Source of the DNA: Anthopleura xanthogrammica
Taxonomy: Eukaryota > Cnidaria > Anthozoa > Actiniaria > Actiniidae
NCBI GenBank assembly: GCA_964019055.1
Contig: OZ025209.1
Span: forward strand, 6,001,071-6,065,070
Direction: 5' to 3'
Length of the DNA: 64,000 nt
Shown here piece by piece: positions 46,001 to 56,150 of the stretch. Position 1 is the first letter of the stretch. Each line of letters starts with the position of its first letter. Under the pieces are notes generated by a model that did not search any database, had not been told where the DNA came from, and saw only the letters and a list, made by a program, of their open reading frames with translations. The position numbers were made by a program, and so were the translations under genes.

Positions 46001-49000
46001 GACATTCGTCTTTTTAGCTGTCTTTCTGTCTGTCACCCCACTGTCTGTCCTTCCATCTGTGTGTCTGTCTGTCCGTCTGCTTTACTGTCCATGAAAATCA
46101 ACAACACAATTACCATACATGACAAAACAAACAGTCAGAAATCCATTATTCTTAAATTACTTAAACTCTTTGAAATCGATTTCTTTCGTAGGCAAAGAGC
46201 ATAGCCGAACCATTCGCTTTCGAAGAATATCGCAAGAAAAAAATACAGGAAAAAATAGACGAAGAACGTGAAAACCGAGTTCGCATCAAGGTAAGAATGA
46301 ACTGAAGAAGGCTCAAATGTTTGGTTTTTCTGAGGTTGCGCGGAAAAATGATGACGAGTAGAACTCGCGCTGAATCATGGGACTTTTTTAGGGACATCAA
46401 TTTTAACTCGTGGATATGCGAAACGTACAAACGAGTTATTTCAATATGGCGGAAAGCTTTAGCTCAGTAAATTCTCTTGAAAAACAGACCGCGAAAAACC
46501 AAAGTAAATTTGACTCGATTCATAAAGTTAAACCTGAAAAACAAAAAGGACAAATGGCGTGCCCTAAAACAGCCCCATGATGCAGCGCGAGTCCTACTTG
46601 TCACCAGTTTTCCGGACAACCTCGGAAGGGCCAATAAGTCAAAGGCAATTATTTTTCATACAAAATAAGATTGAACTGTGTAAATGTTTGACAAATACCA
46701 GGCATACATCTAACTAGGGTTTGTTTGCGTTGTTTTTAAGAAACTTCCCCGAATCAATAGAGCACTCGCTGAGAAACTCTTGGATGAAGAACCAAAGAAA
46801 GGAAAGAAAATAGACGAAAAGGTAGATAGCAGTGATAGCGATATATGTGTGTTGTTTGTTCGTTTTCTTACCAGCCGTGATGGATGGATTTCTAAAAGAT
46901 TTTCATCAATCACCTTGGCGCACACATTTAATTTGTAAGTTCATTCTCTTGGGAATGATTGCAAATGTGTTCACAACAATGTCTAGACTCTTTCACAGTC
47001 TCTTGCTCGGAGCCGAGCGGAAGACTGAGGAAGAGTCTAGATTACGTCATCGATTGTTCTGGAAAAAGCCAACTCGAGATTGATTGGCTCACCAAACAAA
47101 GAAGGGTGCAACATGTGTTGTGGGTTTTTGACGCGATAGAAATTGGACCACATCACATCATTGGTAGTGTTCATAATATTCGCCATAGTGACAGCTTGCT
47201 GTTGTCGTGCCCAGTTTCCACTCTGCCAGGGGTATATCATATATAGCCAAAGCTCGAATATAATATATTTATTGACCTATGTTTGACTTCAGGGACAAGA
47301 TATCAGCAATCCACTGGGTGATGATCGATTTGCTGCAATGTTTAAGAATCCAGACTTCCAAGTTGACCAAGAAAGCGAGGTAAAAAACAAAAATCAACTT
47401 CGAAATTATATTTGTAATCTTCACTTCTACTCGCCCTAAGCTGGAGGTACAAGCGCTCAGTGATTGTTTCTTGCACTAATAACCCACTGATTACACTTCG
47501 TATCGCAGTTGTTAGCCACGCCTAAATGTCCTTATAGACATTTCATGAGATATAGCGACCATGGTCCTGTGGTCTATCTTGGGCACAAACACTGTTCATC
47601 ATGCCTTATATGGTGTTGCTTGTACCCAAGGTAGACCACAATGCATCCTGTTTATCAAAATTAGAAAAGGCCTATAGAAGACACAAGCATCTTCTAGGGT
47701 ATTTATATCTTTTATTTATGATAAAAAACTTTTTTTCTTACCTATGCCTGGTTTTAGGAGTTCAGATTACTCCATCCTGTCATGTCGAAACACGATAAAA
47801 GGAAAAGCAAAAAAAGTAAACAACTCGAAAAACAACAGCAACATTTGTCGCAGTTCAATGAAGTTGAGGTGAGTAATTTAAGGTTTGTTCGGCATTTCAA
47901 TTTCATTTAAACTTTTTCAAGAGGCCAGAAATTCCTCGTTTTTGCTTCTAATTTATCAATAAAGGCTCGTAAACACTGTGCAACAGTTACGCGCAACGTT
48001 ACCTGCGAAATAGTTTTCGAAACTTTTCCTTGAACAAAACTAGTCACGCATCACAGAATTCCGGCCAAGGGTACCCCGAAACATTGCCTTTCATTGGCTG
48101 AGAGCATCACCCCATTGACAGCATCATTGCAGGTCGTGATCACACGATGTAGAAGTAGATCTCAATTCTACTCCTGCGACTTTCCATTCGCAAAGGCGCG
48201 CAACATTCGCAGAGTTAATTGGACAGATTGCAATTTCGTGATTGCGTGCAACGCTGCGGAAGTTGTATCGAGGCTGAAGACGGCCAGCCAGCTCGAATTA
48301 ATTGGCTCGAGCCCAAGAAACAGCAGAATCGGCCATTTGCCTCGCGCGCGCTCGTGAAGTTGAGACATCTAATCTAAACAACCTAGTCGCACAGTGATTG
48401 AAAAGAAATGAAATCTAGAAAATTTGACAAAGCTGGTATTTTGGTTAATTTTTGTCTCCTTTGACCATCTGACATAGGAGCTCGAAGGAAGACCCAGCTC
48501 AGACGAATCCAGTTCAGATGATGAGCACACGTGGAAGGAAGAACAACGTATGGAGTTGAAGAAAAACACCAAGAAATCCGCGTCCACAACCAAACAACCC
48601 AAGTTCTACGAATTCAAAAAAAATGCGGAATACAAATCCATTCATTCTGTGGAATCCGCTACAAACTCGCTTCAAAACAGGTGAATGTGTGATACAGTTG
48701 ACACCTTTGGGACCTTGCTTGGTGTCCGATGAATAGGTTTTTTTTCAGTACAGTAAATACGGGAAGAAAATTTCTGACCGTGCAGTGAGTTTTCCATTTC
48801 AGTAATGAAGGGTGTCTGCTCTGCTGAGGGGACGGGGAAAATTGTCTTGTTGTGTTCACTAGTAAAGAGAGGTGTTAGACCGCGCCTTCAAAATCAAGGG
48901 GTAAACATCAGAAAAACTGATTGTATTTTAGACTATGCGGCAGCAGGCAACCCAGTAATTTTAGTTTTGTTTCGTTTACAGAGTATCGTTGGGTGATCGT

Positions 49001-50381
49001 TTGAGAAGAGAAGGCAACACCAGAATAATTAAGACTACTGGGTCCTCTGTTGGTGAAATGGAGATGACTTTCTCGTTGAAAAAGGTACGATACCCTAGTA
49101 CTCTGATGTTCGGCATGAAGCTCCTAAAAACAAACCTAAAATAAAGGTTTGAACATGCGCATTAACAACCACTGATTAATGCAAATATGGCGGCTCCAAT
49201 CTTTCGGGTCGACTTTGGTACAGTACAATCTCTCGCAATTTTGTTGCCACAACCGTTGGGAGAAGTAGAACTGAGATCTACTTTTCAGAACAAAATTGCG
49301 AGACATTGCTAGTGTAACACCCCTACTGCAACTTGTCTGGCAACGATTTGTTATAATCGCGCGTTTTAACGGATGCGCCCCTGAGACCATTACAGTCTAA
49401 TGTATGACACAAGCCTTGCATCAAACATTGCCTGGTGTAACATACACTGTCTCAGACCATTACAGTCTAATGTATGACACAAGCCTTGCATGAAACATTG
49501 CCTGGTGTAACATACCCTGTCTCAGACCATTACAGTCTAATGTATGACACAAACCTTGCATCAAACATTGCCTGGTGTAACATACCCTGTCTCAGACCAT
49601 TACAGTCTAATGTATGACACAAGCCTTGCATCAAGCCTTGCATCAAGCCTTGCATCAAGCATTGCCTGTTGTAACATACCCTGTCTCAGACCATTACAGT
49701 CTAATGTATGACACAAGCCTTGCATCAAACATTGCCTGGTGTAACATACCCTGTCTCAGACCATTACAGTCTGATGTATGACACAAGTCTTGCATCAAAC
49801 ATTGCCTGTTGTAACATACCCTGTCTCAGACCATTACAGTCTGATGTATGACACAAGTCTTGCATCAAACATTGCCTGGCGTAACATTACCAGTCAATGC
49901 AACTGCAACGTACTCATATATTGTGCAACAAAATTGCACAACATGTTGCAAGGAAAATTGCATAGTGTAACAGTGTAAAATTTTCGAAAAACTGCTTTAA
50001 GTCGTGGCATTTGGGTCAGTTTCTATACATTTACTATATTGTTGACCCACATGCTTCGACTTGAAACAATTGTTTGAAGGCCTTGGAGTGTAAGTCTGAT
50101 ATCTGCTGTTATTTTTAACTCTCATATCTGCTAATTTCTAATTAGGCTTTCGGCATCGTCAAACAACTGATGGTCACCACTGACACAGTGTGATATGTTG
50201 TTCAGTTTCGTCTAATGATTATGTTTTGTTTCCATGACTACAGGGCGAGGAAGAGACCCAACAACAAAAAGAACGTAAAGCACACCGCGAAGAAAGGAAA
50301 AAAGTACGTCGTTCAGCGGGGAATCTGATGGCTGGAGAAAAGAAAAAACCGGTGTTCTGGAGAGGAAAAAGAGTCAAATAG
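36904..50381 (+). CDS. NOL10: Nucleolar protein 10 (WD-repeat, rRNA processing)
   Basis: 24 exons: 36904-36969, 37079-37124, 37750-37848, 38426-38503, 38635-38672, 38844-38888, 39605-39696, 39812-39877, 40290-40350, 41690-41772, 42467-42545, 43153-43302, 43897-43963, 44046-44098, 45491-45569, 45683-45730, 45839-45918, 46192-46290, 46741-46821, 47293-47379, 47758-47868, 48478-48680, 48982-49083, 50244-50381. About 683 aa, close to the vertebrate length. The start MQVSQPNNVKIYNLSAGKSL, the WD segments (GRVECWDPRSRSRVG, LLYDLRSHPLLVKDHQYGLP), APRWCSFLDNLTEELE, YMHGYFMDIRLYQK, FKNPDFQVDQESE and the basic end KKVRRSAGN identify it. It is the eukaryotic Enp2/NOL10 factor of the nucleolar small-subunit processome. 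Phases fit except at the last junction: exon 23 ends AAA AG while exon 24 needs phase 0, as if one A were missing at about 49080. Confidence 0.93.
37449..37593. mobile_element. Foldback MITE in NOL10 intron 2
   Basis: TAGAGTCAATTTAGTCACAC, TGTTGAATAGTTA at the left and the complement at the right (TAACTATTCAACAGTGTGAC, TAAATTCACTCTA). Length is 145 bp. Confidence 0.8.
37880..38200 (-). repeat. SINE-tail-derived minisatellite, inverted copy
   Basis: Five to six units of about 60 bp: GATCTAAGTCAGGGCATGGC, TAACTCACAGMTCAAAMCC, TGAAACAMCCTCTGGGCT. This is the reverse complement of the SLC6 intron 1 array. Located in NOL10 intron 3. Confidence 0.88.
38900..39125 (+). mobile_element. tRNA-related SINE copy
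   Basis: An internal-promoter-like head (GAGTTGGAGTCC, TCAGGCTCAGTGTTGTACAG) is followed by the family body: GGGTTTTTCTCTGGGTTCTC, TTTTCCTCC and AAAATCAACTTCTAAATTCC, then GGGCCACAGGTTTGTTAGCC. Related copies are at 39300-39440, 54775-54910, 56195-56430 and 57590-57800. Confidence 0.6.
39300..39445 (-). mobile_element. SINE fragment
   Basis: GGGGCTGATCTATGTCTAGG (tail unit) followed by TTTACAGAGGGAACCCAAAG and AAAAACCTGCAAAAAACAAG (complement of the SINE body). Confidence 0.5.
39885..40165. repeat. GTT/GCT trinucleotide microsatellite
   Basis: Irregular TTG, CTG and TAG triplets for about 280 bp in NOL10 intron 8. The long open frames on both strands are repeat by-products. Confidence 0.9.
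40385..40583. mobile_element. MITE with 'GTTTACACT' ends
   Basis: AAAGGCCTGTTTACACTAGC then GATTTT at the left, inverted as AAAATCGTC...GCCAGTGTAAACGGGCCTT at the right. A half copy lies at about 59153-59235. Located in NOL10 intron 9. Confidence 0.7.
40715..40795 (-). repeat. Single SINE-tail unit
   Basis: GGGCTGATGTATGTCAGGGC, ACGGCTTACTCACAGACCGA, CCCCGAAACAACCTCTGGGC: one and a third units of the 60-bp minisatellite. Confidence 0.7.
40851..41651 (-). mobile_element. 801-bp TIR transposon carrying a RecQ-like helicase fragment
   Basis: About 77-bp terminal inverted repeats begin CCAATCTCGTACCCAGAGCC and include CCAGCGCCGAAAAACGAGAG. CAGATAG stands on both sides (40844-40850, 41652-41658), giving a clean 7-bp target-site duplication. 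On the minus strand, 41517-41284 encodes the start of a RecQ-type helicase: FSLKNEQRECITSVLKGNDT (Q-motif region) and AVLPTGYGKSLIFQLLP (Walker A). The rest of the helicase is missing. Either a deleted autonomous element or host-gene capture. Located in NOL10 intron 9, 31 bp from exon 10. Confidence 0.8.
41871..42047. mobile_element. Foldback MITE family A, copy 3
   Basis: AATAAGCCAGTTCACAGTTT at the left, inverted at the right (…TTTGAATTGGCTTAT). Very close to the copy at 9491-9667, with the loop orientation rearranged. Located in NOL10 intron 10. Confidence 0.8.
42770..43025. repeat. Dispersed repeat related to 19690-19925
   Basis: Carries AATAGACCATTATCACGGTT, GCCTCGATAGTGTGTAATAT and then the same module inverted (ATTACACGCTATCGAGGCTG, ACCGTGAAATGCTCTATT), so here two halves form a full foldback element. 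Located in NOL10 intron 11. Confidence 0.65.
43340..43860. repeat. ATG/GAT trinucleotide-rich DNA
   Basis: Degenerate GATGAT repeats with ATAATAA patches for about 500 bp in NOL10 intron 12. Confidence 0.85.
44119..44248. mobile_element. MITE family C, copy 1
   Basis: CTGAGTTCGATAAACATGAT, GCATTCTGGTCTAGCTTGGG, TACAA inverted as TTGTACCCAAACTAGCCCAC, AATGCACAATGTTCGCTATC, TCAG. Further copies at 47545-47662 and (half) 52385-52440. Confidence 0.75.
44515..45420 (+). mobile_element. 5'-truncated LINE with intact 3' end
   Basis: Reads WKPHIDYVSKKVSRIVGILS, LIKMYKTLLQPILTYGIATW, SYNTRSSSN and RLGTRLWNQIPAHIRKLSKR to a stop at 45131, then an AT-rich 3' UTR and a (GAATT)n tail at about 45398-45420. 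This is the C-terminal part of a CR1/L2-type ORF2. The open frame is undamaged for about 200 codons, suggesting a recent insertion into NOL10 intron 14. Confidence 0.85.
45918..46085. repeat. (CTGT)n-rich microsatellite
   Basis: Imperfect CTGTCTGTC/CCATCTGTC repeats directly after the NOL10 exon 17 donor. Confidence 0.85.
47545..47662. mobile_element. MITE family C, copy 2
   Basis: GTGGTCTATCTTGGGCACAA at the left and TTGTACCCAAGGTAGACCAC plus AATGCATCCTGTTTATC at the right. Located in NOL10 intron 20. Confidence 0.7.
49385..49890 (+). repeat. ~69-bp minisatellite in NOL10 intron 23
   Basis: About seven units: CTCAGACCATTACAGTCTAA, TGTATGACACAAGCCTTGCA, TCAAACATTGCCTGGTGTAA, CATACCCTGT. One unit has an internal TGCATCAAGCCT triplication (49625-49660). 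Confidence 0.92.
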
Positions 50382-50634
50382 AATGATACCTTGAAGAAGT
50401 CCAAGCCATTAATACTGAATGAAAATTCAAGTTTTCTTTGCCAGCGCAAGAAAGACTTAGCCACAATATTCTGGTCAGGATTGATACGGGTTGACAAACC
50501 TGGCTTCGCTGGAAAAATCGATATCGAATGTCGGAAACGAGAAGAAAAGATTAACCGACAAGTTCCTGCATCTCATCGTTCTCAAAAATCAAGCATAAAC
50601 TTGAATCAATGTTGAACGAATAAGAGCTCATTTA

Positions 50635-50640
50635 AATAAA
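50635..50640 (+). promoter_or_regulatory. Polyadenylation signal of NOL10
   Basis: AATAAA 254 bp after the NOL10 stop codon. It lies 166 bp before the BRE1 stop codon on the opposite strand, so the two 3' UTRs are close and may overlap. Confidence 0.5.
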
Positions 50641-50805
50641 AACGTTTTTTCTAACGAAGTTAAGTTTTCTTATGACGTGTATTTTACATAATTTTCTAAT
50701 TTACAGGGACTATTAAAATAGGTTAACTAACGCAACATGCGTTAACAAGACGACAGACTGTCATATACGGTTATCTTTTTAGATGGCGTGACATGCCGTA
50801 ATGCG

Positions 50806-53800
50806 TTACAGGTAGATTTTGTGGAAGTCATTATTACCGAACGTTGCGTTACACTTAGGGCATTTTCGTTGTCGGGTGTCGTAACGAGTTTTTAGACATT
50901 CATAACAAAACACATGAAAACATTTGGTTAGAATGGCGTCTTTCTTGCGAGTATTACAACACGGGCATGTCAGTCGAGCCTGAAACAGATTGGAGTATGG
51001 TTAGCTAAAAATCACGTCTGTCAGTCCGTTCGTCAGTTGTCACTCAGTCAATTTAGTAAGTCGGTCAAGTTGGTCAATAAGGTCACTCAGTTCAGTCAGT
51101 CAGTAAGTTCGGTCATTCAGTCAGGTCAAGTCAGTAAGTCGGTTATTCAGCCCGTCACTCAATAATTCAGTCGGTCAGTCAGTCGCTTGGTCATTAAGAC
51201 AGGTCAGGTCAAGTCAGTTGGTCAGTCTGTTCAATGTCACTCAGTCAGTCAGTCAGTCAAAGTCAGTCAGTCAGTCAAAGTCAGTCAGTAAATCGTTCAG
51301 TTATTCAGTCGTTTGATCAGTGAGTCAGATCAGATCAAGTATCTTGGTTGAGTCAGTCATCCTACCTTGTACTGCCGAACTTCTTCAAGTAAAACCTCGT
51401 CTGCTGCTCCATAAAGATCGATTTTCTTCTGTTTTTCAATCCTACGCTTCAAGCTGTTACATTCTTCCTGAAAAGTGAAAAGACAACTACTGATTAGAAA
51501 CGTACGCCGGTAGGGGTAGGGGTGCTGTGGGGGTATGGGTAGGGTAGAGTAGGGGTGTGGTGGGATGGGGTAGGGGTGCTGTGGGGGTATGGGTAGGGTA
51601 GAGTAGGGGTGTGGTGGGGTAGGGGATCTTTTCCTTTTCTCATCCCCCCCCCCTCACGAAAATGATCGCCAGCAAGGCAAGTAAAAAAAGCACGACAAAA
51701 AACTGCAAGAGCTCGCTCCGTGGAAACTTTTGATTTCTACAGATGTTGCCTAAGTTTACCTGTACTCTCTTGGCTCTATAGGCTTCTTCCTCGAGCGATC
51801 GGGTCTTTTCTGCTATACTTTCTTGAATCTATAGATTGAATGAAACGGGGTAAGTACATTTTCCGTGCCGTGTTCAAGCGTCACTTTGCAACGTGTTAAA
51901 ATCATAGGGAGGCAAAATTTATATTCCCTGAAGAACCTATCTGCAAACAAATATACTGCAAGATGGTCTATGTATGAAGTATACTTGTTTTCTCATTAAG
52001 GGGACAATAATCAAGAGTTACCCTTTATTTACAGGGCCGTAGCGTCTTTACTTTTCTGAACAAAACTGGGGGCACGCCCCCCCCCCCCGCCCCCCTGTGG
52101 GCGCTACGGCCCTGATTTAAAACATGGTGGGCTCATCAGGATTTTACCACCTTGCAGTAGGATCCACTTCATGTAAACAGCCTCGAGGGTAGAAAAACTG
52201 GAAGGGATGGTAAATTCACTGAGAGAGATAATTATATACTGCAAGTGCTGTTTACCTCTAGCTGCTGTTGTTGGAATGCTTCCAGTCGAATTTTGAGTTC
52301 TTGCGTTGACTGAGCACCGTCTAGAGCCTGTTGATTAGAACAGGATTAATATGGAATCATACACCTTTCCTGAGATTGCAGGCATGGTGCATTGTGGTCT
52401 AGGTTGGGTACAAACATCCTTTATTTATCATGCATGCGTATGTTTATCTACTAACCCGGCCGTGCCGCTGCAAAATAGAGGGACTGCTCGTATTCTAATC
52501 CCACACCATTGAAAATACAGCCAGGAAAGTGCTTTCTCGTGGCACACCATTACTCTTGTTACTTGTATTTTCTCGGTATCCAAACTCGCCTGAAAGCTCG
52601 TGTGTATACTAGAAAATGCAAGTGACTACAAGTGGTATGCCACTCAAAACCATTGTATAACTAGTACGTTGCACTGAAGCTGGACTAGGGGTGCTTACCT
52701 AACCATATAGCCAGAAAACAAAACCGGGAATTCCGGTTTGAAAACAAATGGTATGTGTTATTCCCATCGAAAAGTTCCGAAAAAGTCTTCCGATGGGGGA
52801 AAATCCACTCTTCCCGCGCTTTTCGGTTCTTCCGGTAGACGCGTGTACCATTTGCCGGAAGTTTGTCTGATTAGAATCGAGATTAGAAAATCTCTTACCA
52901 TTCCAACTGGATGGATTGGTTTAAATGGTAATTACCCCAGGATGCATGCTAAGGTCTATGGTATTCAATCATAGCAAACTACTAGCACCGACCAGATTCT
53001 CAGTTACCTTTCTTTTATGCATTTCCATCGCTTGTTGTCTAAGACTCAGCTCCTTTTCCATGGACCCCTGAAAGTCAGTGAAGAACAAAATCTAAATATT
53101 CATTATAAAGGATCTAGAATGCAAAGGCATGGCTACCTTTCAAGATGGTGCAGAGAAATGTGAAGGGGACTATTCTACTCACCACAGCATTCTGTAAAGA
53201 CCTCTCTCTTTCTTCTTGTTTCTTGATCAGTTGTGTTTGGGTTTCGCGGTAGGCATTCAGTGATGTCACCTGGTCAGCTAGCACATCCTTCTCCTCGCGA
53301 ATCTGTTTCTGTATCTGGTTGCTTTTGATGCGCTGCGTTGAGAACAAAACTCAGACTATTACACAAGAAATATCTTTCCTGTTTTGGCACATGGCGAGAA
53401 AAAAGTGCATTCTATTCTAACAACATTCTAAACTGTTAGGTCTAATACTGTCAATTTTCTTTTGGGTGGAGTGGGGTGGGGTGGGGGGATGCGAGTGGGA
53501 CTCATTAATATTGAAGTAACTCCACAAATAATCTTATTCTCAAGAACATTGATCGTGATCTGGAAAAGTGGGAGAACATTAAAGAGGTCTATTATCACAT
53601 GGTTGGCCAACAAACCTCAGACATTAACTTGAGGTTGGCGTCATCTTTTTCTCGAAGCTGCTGCAAGAGGCGCACATTCTGTTCTTGCATTTCTACATAT
53701 TCTTGACCAGTAAACTCCATCTCTGCTAACAACGCGTCTTCTTCCTTTGAGAACAAATCAGTTGATTAAAAAAATGCAAAAAAACTGATTGGGATCCCTG

Positions 53801-56107
53801 TGGTAACGTACTCCGAGAGAGAACTAACAAGAGAACATGACAAGGACCAGGAGGCACCATTCTCGTTACCAGACCCTACTCATTAGCCAAATCGTTCTGA
53901 GGAGGCTTTGGGTACGAGAATGAAGGTAGCCTCCTGACGTTCTTAGGGTCGTCACGCAACGTTTCTCTCCCCACGTGGGGAGAGAAGTATTGCGTGACGA
54001 CCCTAAGAGCGTCTGCGTAGGAGGCAAGAATGAGGGAGGCATTGGTGTAAAAAGATATGAAACCATGATAACCAACCTGTTTCGTAGCAGCGAGATTTTT
54101 CTGTAGATTTTCTATGGTTACTTCCGCTACTTTAAGCCTTCTTATTGCCTCTTCATCAGCCATGGCACCTTTGTATTTCTCGAGGTCTTGGTCCAATTCT
54201 TTCACTCTGTTCTTCAACGTTTCTATCTCTGTTTTCAGCGTCTTTTCACTTGCTAAAAGCTACAGTAAATAAGGGCAGGAAAACAAACATAAGCTTGATT
54301 CTACAGCGTACAACAAAATATTTTGGGGTGCCCGTTACGTCATAGCGGCCATGTTGGTTGACTATACAAAACATTCCACATTAGCTTCTCTTGTTATATC
54401 AACGAAAATGGTGGCTGTTTCATTGTTATTTATATCTCAAGGGATTTTGAGTCATGTGGTTGCTCCTCAATAATTTGCCTAAATACTGAAGTTGTTCAAG
54501 AAAAGAGCTGGGGAAATCCGCGTATGAAAAACCCCACCCCTAGGTGGCCCCTAGGTGACAATAATATACAAGAGTGGATAGACTAACCTCTACTTTATCC
54601 CGTAAGTCTTTAGCTGCGCCCTTGTAGACATCTAATAATAGCTTCATTTCCTTTTGACTTTCTTGAGCTTTTCTGGTAAGGGAACAAGATTATCAGGTCT
54701 CCAGGCCAGAATGATGGATAAACGGAAAAAAACACATGGAAAACACAAGCAGAACTACACCCCGAAAGGGCAGTGTTAGTTGGTTCTCTGCTGTGCTTCG
54801 AGGATTTTTCTCCGGGTTTTCTGATTTTCCTCCCTCCTCAAAAATCAACTTCCAAATCCCAATTCGATCTTGGGCTTCACAGTAATTGTAGCTTAGCTCT
54901 GTTGTGAGTGTCCCACACTGTGATACAACAGTCCAAGCTTAATAGATTTATGATCAATAAATCATTAATATAACTCACTTGAGACTAGCTTGTAACTGTT
55001 TGACTCGGTCAGAGTCATTAGACCCTTTATCAGGTTCTTCTTCTTCTCCTTCCTCTAACTCCCCTTCCTCCCCTCCCTCTGATTCTTTGGGTGTTTCTTT
55101 ACTCTCTTCTTCTTGTTTAACTTCCATTTCTTCTTCGCTTTTTTCTAATTCTTCTTTTTTAACGTGATCTTCCTTGGGTTTAGTTTCTTTTAATTTTGAA
55201 ATCTCCTCTTCCAGCTGAAAAGAAAAAGGAAAAGTTGTCTTAATCAAAACATGGGATAAACAGAAAGCCTTGTTCAACTGTTCGAATTGCGTCTCACTGG
55301 AGCAGTCGTACAACAGGGTGCCTACAGGGGCCGGAAGAGGGGGGGGGGGGGGGGGGCATACCCCTCCAGTTTTCCCAAGAAAAGTAAAACTATGGAATTA
55401 AATATTCATTGTTTTATGATCACATCTTGCAAAATGACTGTGCCTCAGTTTTTCAAGGCTTGCTACAGCCCTGTACAATCAAAGAATAGTACTTTTGACA
55501 TCCAGTTAACCAATCACAGTGTAATAAACTACTGTACATCCAATCGAGTCAGAATGCTAGCTCGAGGAGCGAGGAGCTACAATGTTGAAATTTTAGCACA
55601 TCAAACAACCACAAGATTTTCAAGATTTACTGAAAAGTAACTGAACTGAACAAAATTTATCTATGAGTTATTTGTGCGGTTTCTGCATATACACTTGCTC
55701 GTTAGCTTGAAAAGACTAATTCAAGATTATATTGAAGAAAAAATTTAATTGAAACATTCAAAAATGTTAAGGATGGTGACTACTAATTGCAAACCATTTT
55801 TATTTCTTTTTAAATTGTGCCATTATTTTAAATCACCGAAGTAGCTACTGGAATCTGAAATCCCGTGGGAATCCCTCAGTGTAGATGCACGCTCGCTGAC
55901 AATAGTAAGTACCATCATTAATCAATTCAAACCTTCTGAGACTGTCCAAGGGCCTCACTGAGTTTTCTTTTGTATCTCATCACTTCTCCTTTTAGCTGCT
56001 TGTTGTAGCTCTGCAAAAGTATATGGTAAAAACATGAGTTACAAGGGAGCAACAACAGACCTGGTCTGTTCATCTTCCCACTTTTGACTACTTCCCTAGT
56101 TGTACAT

Positions 56108-56150
<43 letters not shown>

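Noticed and set aside
47545..47798. Short open frame mentioning VLLVPKVDHN
   Set aside because: Falls in a family C MITE inside a NOL10 intron.
49385..49890. CRISPR-like or satellite-coded gene
   Set aside because: Simple 69-bp tandem repeat without spacers; its open frame is repeat-derived.
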